Origin: Oscillospiraceae bacterium
GTDB taxonomy: Bacteria; Bacillota; Clostridia; Oscillospirales; CAG-272
Direction: 5' to 3'
DNA: 54,673 nucleotides
Assembly: GCA_015064355.1 (NCBI GenBank)
Contig: SVSJ01000015.1
Coordinates: 1 to 54,673, forward strand
In this document: one piece after another, positions 1 to 7,730 of the stretch
Position numbering within the stretch: the stretch's first letter is position 1
How the letters are laid out: each line of letters starts with the position of its first letter
Notes under the pieces: generated by a model
Databases searched by the model: none
Told to the model about the DNA's origin: nothing
Seen by the model: the letters and a program-made list of their open reading frames with translations, nothing else
Program-made: the position numbers and the translations under genes

Positions 1-14
1 AAATAGCCTTGCCC

Positions 15-113
15 CTATTGAGCAATCCCATATCTAATGGTTATCTGGCGTTCTTCTTTTGTAAGGTTAATTACGTTTTTCCCACTCAGCCTGGTGAGAC
101 CTTGGTGTGACAT
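15..113 (-). other. Short open frame of 32 codons, function unknown
   Basis: A 32-codon frame runs from ATG at 113 to TAG at 15. An AGGAGG lies 13 bases upstream, which is longer than usual spacing. The end of the peptide is rich in charged residues (KEERQ). It follows the terminator of the broken HTH gene and may itself be a remnant of an integrated element. I recognise no family, and it may not be translated. Confidence 0.25.
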
Positions 114-145
114 CGAGTAAGTCGTACCTCCTGTTTTTGGGTATG

Positions 146-174
146 AAAAAAGGCATCCATTTCTGAATGCCTTT
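146..174 (-). terminator. Rho-independent terminator after the HTH fragment
   Basis: On the minus strand an 8-bp stem (AAAGGCAT pairing with ATGCCTTT) encloses a 10-base loop and runs into a T tract. It lies just downstream of the stop of the broken HTH gene, so it was probably that gene's terminator. Confidence 0.7.
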
Positions 175-186
175 GATGTACACGGG

Positions 187-363
187 CTACACCCGCGCTT
201 TTAACTTGTATTTGTACTCTGCATAGTGCTCGCTCAAAACGTAGTCGATCACCCACGGTTTTGGAATCATGTAGGTGGTGCGAATGCAGTAGTGCTGCAC
301 ACGATTTTCACGCATGAGTTTACGAGCTGTACATCTCCGACCGCCGCATCCTGTACCCCAAGA
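187..363 (-). pseudogene. 3' fragment of an excisionase-like helix-turn-helix protein
   Basis: The last roughly 50 codons read RRCTARKLMRENRVQHY, then CIRTTYMIPKPWVIDYVL, then a basic tail before TAG at 187. This resembles the C-terminal half of small HTH/excisionase-type proteins found beside tyrosine recombinases in Clostridia. The frame has no start: upstream of about position 340 the similarity stops, and an in-frame TGA (364-366) ends the preceding membrane-protein gene. No integrase is visible, so this looks like the scar of a lost mobile element. The family assignment is from memory of motif spacing. Confidence 0.5.
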
Positions 364-1077
364 TCATTTCTCAATTTTTGACGTTATCAATGAGCCTCTG
401 TTTCGGAAAATATATAGCATCACACACGTTATGATCGCACCGACTGTTTCCACTAACATATCCTTCATTGTGTCGTGAATACCAATATCTATGTACCCGT
501 CCAATATGTGCTCTCCTCCGTTTAGCGATACTGTTTGGATGCCTTTAATGCTTCCCGCGTCTCCATTCTCGCCAAGCAAATATGACGTAATATCCGTCAC
601 GATCGTATCGTTTTGCATATCCATACCCAAATAGCAGTCCGCTCCGTATTCAAAAAACTCCCATATCACCGACACTGAAATTGAGAAACACAAGGCAAAA
701 ACTATCACTGGGATACCGGTGCTTTTTTCTGACGGAACGAGAAGCTTATATATGAAAACACCCAATATAGTAAACATTACGCCTCCACAAAAATGGAGTA
801 TTTTGTCCCACCAGACAGTCGTTTGATATAGGCCACAGCAATGTCCCAGCATTGGGCCTGTGGCATAGAACACACATACCACGTATACCACAGTATTAAT
901 GCGGCACTTCAACAGCCTCTCCGCCATGTTCGGTATTAACACCATAGCAGGCGTTACGATAGCCAAGAGCAACCTGTCAGTAGACCCACTCGATATAAGC
1001 ATAAGTACGGTTGCAACGCTCAAAAGCCATCCAAGACAAACTGCTCCCCACCGAAAGATTCGCTCCGATTTTCTCAT
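364..1077 (-). CDS. DUF2238/YjdF-type integral membrane protein
   Basis: This 237-residue protein has about six hydrophobic segments. It carries the family-like motif WWDKILHFCGGV in the middle and then EFFEYGADCYLG with a nearby NDTIVTD, matching the conserved acidic and His positions of DUF2238 (PF09997). The longest frame starts at 1095, but the GGAGG at about 1083 lies only a few bases before the ATG at 1077, so I use that start. The function of the family is unknown; it is a membrane protein. A convincing promoter was not picked out. Confidence 0.72.
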   Translation of the reverse strand: MRKSERIFRWGAVCLGWLLSVATVLMLISSGSTDRLLLAIVTPAMVLIPNMAERLLKCRINTVVYVVCVFYATGPMLGHCCGLYQTTVWWDKILHFCGGVMFTILGVFIYKLLVPSEKSTGIPVIVFALCFSISVSVIWEFFEYGADCYLGMDMQNDTIVTDITSYLLGENGDAGSIKGIQTVSLNGGEHILDGYIDIGIHDTMKDMLVETVGAIITCVMLYIFRNRGSLITSKIEK

Positions 1078-1183
1078 ATTTCCTCCCGCAAACATTGTTG
1101 TACTAAATAATAATGCCCATGATACAGAATAAGTATATCATTCCAGTTACAACTCATCGTCAACACAATATCAATTTTCATTG

Positions 1184-1217
1184 AAAAAGAGATACACTTT
1201 TTAGCGTATCTCTTTTA
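1184..1217. terminator. Bidirectional hairpin terminator after the holin gene
   Basis: A stem formed by AGAGATAC and GTATCTCT, with A and T tracts on the outer sides, can terminate on both strands. On the minus strand it follows the holin stop at 1263 and separates the lysis pair from the DUF2238 gene. Confidence 0.75.
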
Positions 1218-1262
1218 AATTATGAGTCATCATTGCCCGATTATGCAAACTCGGCGAGTTGA

Positions 1263-1463
1263 TCATTCCAACTCAGGCAGCCCGGCCACGCTTGTGAGCA
1301 GGGACAGCACACCTGATAAAAGTGCGGCACTTCCCACCATAAGCCAGTCAACCTCACTGATCACGGCCGCTGCACCGATTGTTGCAATAGCAGTCTGTGC
1401 CACAGTTTTGATCGCGCGAACTCCCGCCGCCTTCAGCCAGTTTATTGTAAACACATTTTTCAT
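1263..1463 (-). CDS. r1t-type phage holin
   Basis: The 66-residue product has a short basic N terminus (INWLKAAGVRAIKTVAQ) and two hydrophobic segments, around residues 18-36 and 40-60, joined by a VDWL turn. It ends LPELE. Size, two-segment topology and wording match the r1t-like holins of Firmicutes phages (PF16945). Holins form the membrane hole that lets endolysin reach the wall. The gene overlaps the upstream endolysin stop by ATGA and has an AGGAGG seven bases before its ATG, so the two are translationally coupled. Confidence 0.8.
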   Translation of the reverse strand: MKNVFTINWLKAAGVRAIKTVAQTAIATIGAAAVISEVDWLMVGSAALLSGVLSLLTSVAGLPELE

Positions 1464-2146
1464 TGATCGTCCTCCTTTTTCATTAGTTCAACTGTTCTCT
1501 TCAGAAACACTAACATTTCCTCGCGGGTGGCATTGTCGCGAAGCCTCAAGTTTCCGTTTTCGTCCCCCTTGAGAATCCCGTTTTCGTATGCCCACCTCAC
1601 CGCCTCCTCGGACCAGTCGTTTGGTATGTTTCCCTCAGGCACGGGCGCATCTGCCTCTACAGTCCACTCGCTACCCGCTACGTTTTCGATTCCCAAAAGT
1701 GGGGTCGGGTCTGTCGGCTTGCCGTTTTCGCGGATCTCAAGGTGGCAATGACTTCCTGTGGAGTATCCGGTGCTTCCCTCCAGACCTATAACGTCGCCAG
1801 CTTTAACCGTCTGCCCAACAGTCGCGTATCTGGCGGACATATGGCACAGGTAATACTGCCTGCCGTCCTCACCTGCAATGCAGATATAGTTTCCCCACTC
1901 CCAGGTGCGGTCTGATCGGTCTGTCACAATCTGCGATACAATCACTTTGCCGTTTATGGGGGCGCATAGCACTTTGCTCCCCTGCCCTACAAGATCGATC
2001 CCGCCGTGTAACGTGCCGTTCCCACCGTTTATTGGATCCGTGCGGTATCCTCCATTGATGATTATTGGCTGCGCGCACCAATTTTGCAGAAATCCGAAAC
2101 TGCCACCGCCGCGCCGCATTGGCGGTTCATTGTTTCGCGCACCCAT
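1460..2146 (-). CDS. M23 (LytM) peptidoglycan endopeptidase with C-terminal SLH-like domain
   Basis: With the ATG at 2146 the protein has 228 residues. The LytM core spans about 30-150, with zinc and catalytic residues H47 and D51 (LHGGIDLVG), H102 (LCHMS) and H133/H135 (GSHCHLEI). Residues 173-222 resemble one S-layer-homology repeat (NDWSEEAVRWAYENGILKG, then TREEM), a wall-binding arrangement seen in clostridial phage lysins. The longer frame (start 2275) is rejected because its first codons overlap the promoter. There is no signal peptide, so export would depend on the holin encoded next. The pair is a phage-type lysis cassette, but no capsid, tail or integrase gene lies nearby. Confidence 0.85.
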   Translation of the reverse strand: MGARNNEPPMRRGGGSFGFLQNWCAQPIIINGGYRTDPINGGNGTLHGGIDLVGQGSKVLCAPINGKVIVSQIVTDRSDRTWEWGNYICIAGEDGRQYYLCHMSARYATVGQTVKAGDVIGLEGSTGYSTGSHCHLEIRENGKPTDPTPLLGIENVAGSEWTVEADAPVPEGNIPNDWSEEAVRWAYENGILKGDENGNLRLRDNATREEMLVFLKRTVELMKKEDDQ

Positions 2147-2183
2147 TGCCACCCGATCACATTTCGCTTTATTATACGCAAAA

Positions 2184-2197
2184 AGAACAAATGTTCG
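2184..2197 (-). promoter_or_regulatory. Putative LexA (SOS) operator of the lysis cassette
   Basis: On the minus strand the sequence reads CGAACATTTGTTCT. It has the two half-sites CGAAC and GTTC separated by four bases, as in the Gram-positive LexA box CGAACRNRYGTTYC, with two mismatches (the second R and the last C). It begins about seven bases after the predicted transcription start, where a bound repressor would block the promoter at 2211-2239. Confidence 0.6.
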
Positions 2198-2210
2198 ATA
2201 TGGCGTTTTT

Positions 2211-2239
2211 ATTATAGCAGATAAAAAACGATTTGTCAA
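2211..2239 (-). promoter_or_regulatory. Consensus sigma-A promoter of the endolysin-holin pair
   Basis: On the minus strand TTGACA (2239-2234) and TATAAT (2216-2211) are separated by exactly 17 bases, so both hexamers match the consensus perfectly. Transcription should start near 2204, just upstream of the LexA-type box. A second TATAAT lies at 2176-2171 without a matching -35. Such a strong promoter implies that the cassette must normally be repressed. Confidence 0.7.
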
Positions 2240-2268
2240 CACCCCCTCCCCAGCGCCCCAAAACGTCC

Positions 2269-2297
2269 TTGACAACAGGCGAAATATCCACTATAAT
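2269..2297 (+). promoter_or_regulatory. Consensus promoter of the amidohydrolase gene
   Basis: TTGACA (2269-2274), 17 bases, then TATAAT (2292-2297) is a perfect sigma-A promoter. It is divergent from the lysis promoter, with about 30 bases between the two -35 boxes. A start near 2304 leaves a short leader containing AAGGGAG before the ATG at 2322. Confidence 0.75.
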
Positions 2298-2321
2298 TTA
2301 AGAAAAAAGGGAGATGACAAC

Positions 2322-3116
2322 ATGAGCCTTCACGAGATAATTGACTTTCATACGCACCCATTTCTGGACGCAGGTCAGAACATCTGTGCGCACATCGTCC
2401 GCGACACAATGACAACTGATGAAATAAAACCCTATTTTGAGTCTTTGGGTATTTCACGGATCTGTGGCAGCGTTATATATAGCTTTCTACGGCAGCTTGA
2501 AATAGGTTGCTCGAGTTTTGACCCATTTCGCAGGCTGAATGATGCGGCTCTTGAGCTTCGCGAACGGCTTGGTGACTTCTATATTCCCGGATTCCATGTT
2601 AACCCCAATTTTCACGAAGAATCTTGCCGCGAAATCGAGAGAATGGCGTCACTTGGTGTTAAACTTGTTGGTGAGCTTGTTCCCTACCTTCACGGTTGGG
2701 ACGATTTTGCCTGCGATTCTTTCTCCGAGATAGTTGACGAGATCGAGCGCCACGGAATGATTCTGAACGTGCACACTATGAGCGAGGACTCCCTTGACAA
2801 AATGGTTATGGAACATCCGAACACCACAATCGTTGCGGCACACCCTGGTGACTTTGGAGCGTTCACCCGCCAGATGAATCGAATGGAAATGAGCCAAAAC
2901 TATTACGTTGACTTATCCGGCACCGGACTGTTCCGATATGGACTTCTCCGCGAGGGTATTGACAGATTCGGTGCCGACCGATTCCTGTTTGGCTCCGATT
3001 ACCCGATTTGCACGCCGCCTGTATTTATCGGCGGAGTCCTCTACGATCCGCTGATCACCGAAGACGAGCGTGAGCTTATCCTCGCAGGCAACGCAAAGAG
3101 ACTACTTGGGATTTGA
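2322..3116 (+). CDS. TIM-barrel amidohydrolase (amidohydrolase-2 / TatD-like metal hydrolase)
   Basis: The 264-residue protein shows the amidohydrolase metal-site pattern: DFHTH (H10 and H12), NVHT, AAHPGDFG, and FGSDYP near the C terminus, the last carrying the conserved metal-binding Asp. It is a cytoplasmic metal-dependent hydrolase of unknown substrate. The start at 2322 is fixed by the AAGGGAG site and by the promoter at 2269-2297; an open frame extends further upstream but would begin before the transcript. The last 182 bases (2928-3109) recur almost unchanged at 3582-3763, on the far side of a small inserted gene. Confidence 0.8.
   Translation: MSLHEIIDFHTHPFLDAGQNICAHIVRDTMTTDEIKPYFESLGISRICGSVIYSFLRQLEIGCSSFDPFRRLNDAALELRERLGDFYIPGFHVNPNFHEESCREIERMASLGVKLVGELVPYLHGWDDFACDSFSEIVDEIERHGMILNVHTMSEDSLDKMVMEHPNTTIVAAHPGDFGAFTRQMNRMEMSQNYYVDLSGTGLFRYGLLREGIDRFGADRFLFGSDYPICTPPVFIGGVLYDPLITEDERELILAGNAKRLLGI
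2928..3109 (+). repeat. Direct repeat, copy 1 (3' end of the amidohydrolase)
   Basis: This 182-bp segment encodes residues from LFRYGLLREG to KRLLG. It matches 3582-3763 with three visible substitutions, all at third codon positions, so the second copy has been under coding selection or was copied recently. The copies enclose the small gene at 3211-3552. Confidence 0.9.
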
Positions 3117-3153
3117 GTAAAACATAATCCCGCGGCAGTAGCCTATTTTTCAA

Positions 3154-3182
3154 TTGACAAACAATTGCAGGAATTGTATAAT
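3154..3182 (+). promoter_or_regulatory. Consensus promoter of the embedded small gene
   Basis: TTGACA (3154-3159), a 17-base spacer and TATAAT (3177-3182) form a perfect sigma-A promoter 29 bases before the ATG at 3211. A GGGAGG ribosome site lies seven bases upstream of that ATG. The small gene therefore carries its own complete expression signals inside the repeat-bounded segment. Confidence 0.75.
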
Positions 3183-3210
3183 TTTAGTAGTAAAGCCGGG
3201 AGGATAAAAT

Positions 3211-3552
3211 ATGAACCAAGAAATAAAGCAACTACTTGATAGAATTTATGAAAGACCTGGTATGTATTTAGGCAAACCATCTTTAAATGAATTGGTTACC
3301 TTTGCCTGTGGATATATAGATTGTATGAGCTTTAGAGATGGTGTTATCCCCAAGTCTCCGTTTTCAGATTCTATGAGTAGTATTGTACTTGATTATTACA
3401 ATGTTAAAGACGTAGATGCTTTTTGTCTTCGCAATTGGATAGATATAATACTGTTTTTCGAACATTCTGAGAAAGAAGCCTTTTACAAATTTAATGAACT
3501 TCTTGAGCTGTACGAAAAGAAATATAGTTCGGAAGAAGAGTCGGATTCATAA
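3211..3552 (+). CDS. Small acidic protein with an RPGMYLGK motif, function unknown
   Basis: The product has 113 residues, no membrane segment and an acidic tail (SSEEESDS). Near its start it has YERPGMYLGKPSLNELVTFACGY, a wording I associate with a scattered family of small clostridial proteins, some of which sit in toxin-immunity-like loci; that association is weak. The gene is clearly more AT-rich than its neighbours, has its own perfect promoter, and lies between two copies of the amidohydrolase 3' end, all of which point to acquisition. Partner and function are unknown. Confidence 0.6.
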   Translation: MNQEIKQLLDRIYERPGMYLGKPSLNELVTFACGYIDCMSFRDGVIPKSPFSDSMSSIVLDYYNVKDVDAFCLRNWIDIILFFEHSEKEAFYKFNELLELYEKKYSSEEESDS

Positions 3553-3581
3553 GATTTTGTAACATCAATGTGGTCACAACT

Positions 3582-3770
3582 CTGTTCCGATATGGACTTC
3601 TCCGCGAGGGTATTGACAGATTCGGTGCCGACCGGTTCCTGTTTGGCTCCGATTACCCGATTTGCACGCCGCCTGTGTTTATCGGCGGAGTCCTCTACGA
3701 TCCGCTGATCACCGAAGACGAGCGTGAACTTATCCTCGCAGGCAACGCAAAGAGACTACTTGGACTATAA
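3582..3770 (+). pseudogene. Second, partial copy of the amidohydrolase 3' end
   Basis: The frame repeats the last 60 residues of the amidohydrolase (LFRYGLLREG onward, including FGSDYP) and ends LLGL-stop instead of LLGI-stop. It lacks the barrel and most metal ligands, so it cannot be an enzyme. It is followed directly by a strong terminator, suggesting that this is the original 3' end of the locus and that the segment between the repeats was inserted ahead of it. Confidence 0.85.
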
Positions 3771-3773
3771 AAC

Positions 3774-3813
3774 AAAAAAGAGATGAAGCCTCTGCCTCAT
3801 CTCTCTTTTTTTG
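3774..3813. terminator. Bidirectional terminator between convergent genes
   Basis: The stem AGAGATGA / TCATCTCT, extended by A and T tracts on both sides, sits between the amidohydrolase remnant (plus strand) and the SLH protein gene (minus strand). It can serve both. Confidence 0.85.
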
Positions 3814-3815
3814 TT

Positions 3816-6575
3816 TTACACGCTGAATTTCACTTCAAACGCCTTCTCACCCACTGTGAATTGAACTGTCCAGTCGCCGTCCACAAGTGATGTTGCCTCT
3901 GCAAGTACGATCTCGATCTTACCGTCAACGATACCTGCTGTCGCACCTTCTGTGGAGATTGCCTCGTCACCCTTTTTGATGCTGTCGATCTTGATTCTGT
4001 TTGTTGCAAAATCTTCAAGCTCAAAGTCAGGTGTGAGAACGATCTTTCCCTCTGTTGCGATTACGGATGCGCTGAATTTGCCCGCCTCGCCTGCGATGAT
4101 CAGGGAGATCTCGTTGTTTGTTGCAGCAAACTCAATGTTTGTCATGTAAACGTCTGCAAGCTCGACTGTTTCGATCTTGTTGTCCTTGGTGATTCTGATG
4201 ATCTTCACATCTTTTGCAAGAGTGTAGTTCACGCCGTCCACGGTAACAGTACCTGCGGTATAGCCGGAAACAAATCCGCTTACAACAGCATCAGCCTCAA
4301 GGTTGGTGATAGTGTCGTCATTGCCGGTTCTGTAGTCCTTACCTACTGTGAGGTCTGTATGAGTAGAGAGCATTGTTTCAATTTTGCCGCTCTCGAAGTT
4401 GTATACAAGGTACTCGGTATAGGACTTGCCGTTTTCGAATACAAGGCCACCCATAGCGAGAACTCTTACGAATTCAGCGTCGATGTCATAGTTGCCAAGA
4501 GCACCGTCAGAGATGTAGAGGAACTTAAGTGTTTCAACAGAGCCAACCTCGTTGTCAAGAACTGCAACAACCTTTGCGCCGTCCTTAACGCTGATGGTGG
4601 ATGTGTACGCACCTGTTACTCTCACCAGCTTGCCGCCGTCGTTTACAACAATCACAGTGTTTGCGTCACACACGAATCTTGCGTCTGTGAGACCGGAGAT
4701 AGATGCAAGCGCGTCTGCATCACCGCGGTTTAATGTGTAGTAGTTTCTGCCACCAAGCTCAATCTTTGTGCCATTCGCGTTGTCAATAATATATGCGATC
4801 TCGTCGATGTTGCCGGAAGACTGAACAAACTCGTTCTTTCCTGTAAGAATTATGCCGTCCTCTACTGTAGCTTCAATGAGAGTATACACGCCGTCTGTTT
4901 CTGTGAATCTGTAAACGCCGCCTTCAGTACCGGTTGCGTTCTTAACGTAGATGTGCTTTTCTTCACCGTCAATATATGCTTCCATTACGTAGCGGAAGCT
5001 GCCGTTCTCATATACTCTGTGAGCGTCTGAGAGAGCAATAAGATACTTGCTGGAGTTTGATACGCTGACACCTTCAATCACCGCCACAACAGCGCCGTTG
5101 TGAACTGCAACCGTTACAGCAGAGCCGAGGATCATCTTGTCTCTGATGGATTCTGCGGAAATGCCTGCGATCTCGTTACCGAGGGTATATGTTTCGTCGC
5201 CGATCTTTACTGTGCTGCTTGTAAGTCTCTTAACAATACCGCCTTTGATCTGGAGCTTAGCTGCGATCTCAAGCTCGCCGATCTCGGGGTTGTAGTAGTA
5301 AAGCACGTGGTCGCCGTTTTTAACATCCTCTATACCTGTAAAGGTAATATCCTCGGCGTTTTTGCCGTCTGCAATATTAATGTTGCCGTTTTTGTCAACG
5401 TTAAGTGTAGACATTTCGAATACGCGGATCACGCCGAGTCTTGTTCTGCCGTCGTCTTTCATGAGAGTTACGCGGTAGAAACCAAGGAGTGCTTTAAGCT
5501 CATCTGTCTCTGTGATAAGCTCGAGTGTACCGTCGGTATCGTATGCAAAGAGCATAAGCTCGTTGTTGTTTGTGGAAAGCTCGTCGGAGAACTTGTCTAC
5601 AAGGGTGAACTTATCGTCGCCGATCACGACTGTGTCGTTCTTTTCGTTAATAGAAATGCTTGTGAATTCTTCTGTTTCAGTTGTCTGAACTGCGGAGAGA
5701 ACCTTGTATCTGCCGCCTTCGTTTGAGAAGATGATGCTGAAGGTCTGACCGAGGTTTTCGTTTTCCTCTCCGTCAATGCTCATTTCCGCTGCGGGAACTG
5801 TCATATAGAATACGCCGTCCTCACCAATGCATCTTACGGATACGTAGCCGTTCTTAACAACTGTAGCACCGTCGAGAGTGTAGTCGTTTGTTGCAACCAC
5901 AGTACCGGTCGCCATGCTGTAGCCGTAAACCTCTTCAATTACAGAAGTGGATTCGTAGTAAATGTTGCCGTTTGCAGTTGTTCTGCCAACGAGATATTCA
6001 GATGTAAGAGCGTTGAAGAGGATAACCGCAGTCTCTGATCTTGTAAGTGTGTCTGTGTATGCTACCTTTTCAAGTCCGCGGTCAAGGCCAAGCTTAACTG
6101 CAGCATTGATGTAGGACCAGGGGTAACCTGCTTCCATATTGGAGCTTTCCTGGCCAAGGGCACGCACAAGCATTGTCATTGCGTCCTGCTTGGTAATGCC
6201 GCCTGTGGGATTAAATCTTCTGGGGGAGATGCCTTTAATGTATCCTGCAGCGTTTGCCCAGGAGATGGCACCGTGATAGTGGGGCTCATAAAGGTCATCG
6301 AAGTTTGTTGTGTTCACACGACCTGCATCATCTCTACCCATCATGAGTCTGAAAAGGAACGCAGCCATCTGCTCACGTGTTACGTCTTCCTCAGGTGAGA
6401 ATTCACCCTCCCCTGTTCCTTTGATTACACCTATGTCTGTAAGTATTGATATTTCAACTTTTGCGAAGTGGTCTTCTTTTACATCGTCAAAGTTTTTGGC
6501 AAATGTCAGTGTTGCGCTACCTGCGATCATAAGTGCCGCCAGGGTCGCGCACAAGAACTTTTTAATACCGTTCAT
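3816..6575 (-). CDS. Secreted S-layer-homology (SLH) surface protein
   Basis: The 919-residue protein starts with a signal peptide (MNGIKKFLCATLAALMIAG, cut near TFAK). Three SLH repeats follow at about residues 28-205, with TREQ, TKQD and TRSE at the position of the canonical TRAE motif that binds pyruvylated wall polymer. The remaining 700 residues are beta-rich and acidic with no catalytic motif I recognise. The start at 6575 is set by AGGAGG eight bases upstream and by the promoter at 6629-6657; the longer frame starts too close to the promoter. It is probably a structural S-layer or surface protein. Confidence 0.85.
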   Translation of the reverse strand: MNGIKKFLCATLAALMIAGSATLTFAKNFDDVKEDHFAKVEISILTDIGVIKGTGEGEFSPEEDVTREQMAAFLFRLMMGRDDAGRVNTTNFDDLYEPHYHGAISWANAAGYIKGISPRRFNPTGGITKQDAMTMLVRALGQESSNMEAGYPWSYINAAVKLGLDRGLEKVAYTDTLTRSETAVILFNALTSEYLVGRTTANGNIYYESTSVIEEVYGYSMATGTVVATNDYTLDGATVVKNGYVSVRCIGEDGVFYMTVPAAEMSIDGEENENLGQTFSIIFSNEGGRYKVLSAVQTTETEEFTSISINEKNDTVVIGDDKFTLVDKFSDELSTNNNELMLFAYDTDGTLELITETDELKALLGFYRVTLMKDDGRTRLGVIRVFEMSTLNVDKNGNINIADGKNAEDITFTGIEDVKNGDHVLYYYNPEIGELEIAAKLQIKGGIVKRLTSSTVKIGDETYTLGNEIAGISAESIRDKMILGSAVTVAVHNGAVVAVIEGVSVSNSSKYLIALSDAHRVYENGSFRYVMEAYIDGEEKHIYVKNATGTEGGVYRFTETDGVYTLIEATVEDGIILTGKNEFVQSSGNIDEIAYIIDNANGTKIELGGRNYYTLNRGDADALASISGLTDARFVCDANTVIVVNDGGKLVRVTGAYTSTISVKDGAKVVAVLDNEVGSVETLKFLYISDGALGNYDIDAEFVRVLAMGGLVFENGKSYTEYLVYNFESGKIETMLSTHTDLTVGKDYRTGNDDTITNLEADAVVSGFVSGYTAGTVTVDGVNYTLAKDVKIIRITKDNKIETVELADVYMTNIEFAATNNEISLIIAGEAGKFSASVIATEGKIVLTPDFELEDFATNRIKIDSIKKGDEAISTEGATAGIVDGKIEIVLAEATSLVDGDWTVQFTVGEKAFEVKFSV

Positions 6576-6628
6576 TAATTTTTCCTCCTGAATTAGTACT
6601 GGGCGATGCCTCATCTCGCCGCGTGAAT

Positions 6629-6657
6629 ATGATACCACACAGGAAGTTTCCAATCAA
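6629..6657 (-). promoter_or_regulatory. Promoter of the SLH protein gene
   Basis: On the minus strand TTGATT (6657-6652) and TATCAT (6634-6629) are 17 bases apart. The predicted start lies about 45 bases upstream of the chosen ATG, and the AGGAGG sits inside the short leader. Confidence 0.6.
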
Positions 6658-6819
6658 CAGTTTTTATGCACTTGCAACATATTTGAAACATTTATTCACG
6701 GTTCTTTTATATATTTTCACAATAATGGTTGTGCTGTAAATTGTTAGTACAAATAAACTACAGCAAGGCGGCAAAAAAGGAGAAGACCGGCAAACAAATA
6801 ATTACCATCTTCTCCCGAA

Positions 6820-6851
6820 AACAAAAACCCCTGCAAAGAGCATTGCAGGAG
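6820..6851 (-). terminator. Terminator of the divIC end of the long operon
   Basis: On the minus strand CCTGCAA and TTGCAGG form a 7-bp stem around a 6-base loop, followed by GGTTTTTGTTTT. It lies just after the divIC stop and ends the block that starts upstream with the SpoVB-like flippase. Confidence 0.8.
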
Positions 6852-6865
6852 CAGTTTATTCATTA

Positions 6866-7144
6866 TCAATTTTCCCCTGTGTAGAACACAACTTCCTGGG
6901 GGTATCTGAGTCCCAGCTTTTCTTCAGCGATCTCTGCGATATATTCCTCGTCAAAGGGTCTGTCGAGGTCAGCCTGCAGCTCGTTGATACTATTCTGTAA
7001 AACAGCAACCTCACCGCGAAGCTGATCTGCACGCTCCACAAGGTCGTTGTTTTCAAGACGGAGGGTTACAAAGATCACACCAAAAAACAGAGCCAGCGCC
7101 AACATAGCCATACGGATAAATGTATTCTTAAGAACTCCGCCCAT
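6866..7144 (-). CDS. divIC: Septum formation initiator DivIC/FtsB family
   Basis: This 92-residue bitopic membrane protein has a hydrophobic segment at about 10-28, then a coiled coil (about 30-65) and the family-like end EEYIAEIAEEKLGLRYPQEVVFY. DivIC works with FtsL and DivIB in the divisome. An earlier TTG-led frame exists, but GGGAG lies eight bases before the ATG at 7144, so that start is preferred. It overlaps the end of yabQ by 17 bases. Its place after yabP-yabQ matches Bacillus gene order and supports DivIC over other FtsB-like proteins. Confidence 0.88.
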   Translation of the reverse strand: MGGVLKNTFIRMAMLALALFFGVIFVTLRLENNDLVERADQLRGEVAVLQNSINELQADLDRPFDEEYIAEIAEEKLGLRYPQEVVFYTGEN

Positions 7145-7709
7145 GATCGCGCTCCCTTTCAATGTTTTTTGTCAGTCCCAGATCTTTTATAATATGCTTT
7201 GCGTATCTCGCGTTTACGTGTGAACAGTATTGCTCTGTCGCCAAATCAACTATCCTGCCGAGGGTGTGACTGTATATCCACTTGCCCGCTCTTTTCGCCA
7301 GCCGGAAAACAAACCTGACGGGCACCCCTACGATGTAATGAATTACCCACCCAATAAGCCTCACCAGCTTCTCGGAGAAATACATGACCACTCTGCCAAA
7401 TGTAAAAATATACACAGCAAAGCCCAAAGCCGCCCCCGCAGCAAGAAACCAGCGGAAATCTCCCCGGTTCGTCCAATAGACAAAGACGGAAAAGGCTATA
7501 GTCACTACGATTGCGTAAATAAAGTCGAAAAGAAAGAACGCAAAAAACGGCAGAACACCTTTTTTCGAAAATTTCTGTCCGCCTGAATACGACGCAATTT
7601 TGCATACTATATGTATTAATCTTATAATATCATATACTGCGCCAAAAATCAACCCCAAAATCAAAGAATATACGACTCCGAGGAGCTGTTTTTCGATAAA
7701 AATCTCCAT
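7128..7709 (-). CDS. yabQ: Spore cortex biosynthesis protein YabQ
   Basis: The 193-residue membrane protein has about four hydrophobic segments in its first 120 residues and a basic cytoplasmic tail. It matches the YabQ family (PF09578) in opening (VVYSLILGLIFGAVYDIIRL), size and place between yabP and divIC. YabQ is needed for spore cortex formation and is located in the forespore membrane. No good ribosome site is visible; coupling to yabP, whose stop lies 21 bases upstream, may drive translation. Confidence 0.85.
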   Translation of the reverse strand: MEIFIEKQLLGVVYSLILGLIFGAVYDIIRLIHIVCKIASYSGGQKFSKKGVLPFFAFFLFDFIYAIVVTIAFSVFVYWTNRGDFRWFLAAGAALGFAVYIFTFGRVVMYFSEKLVRLIGWVIHYIVGVPVRFVFRLAKRAGKWIYSHTLGRIVDLATEQYCSHVNARYAKHIIKDLGLTKNIERERDHGRSS

Positions 7710-7730
7710 TATTTGTGAATAAATATTAAA

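Noticed and set aside
3211-3770. The small gene and the amidohydrolase tail as a toxin-immunity pair
   Set aside because: The tail is only a fragment of an enzyme and no toxin motif is present; the pair is better explained by duplication around an inserted gene.
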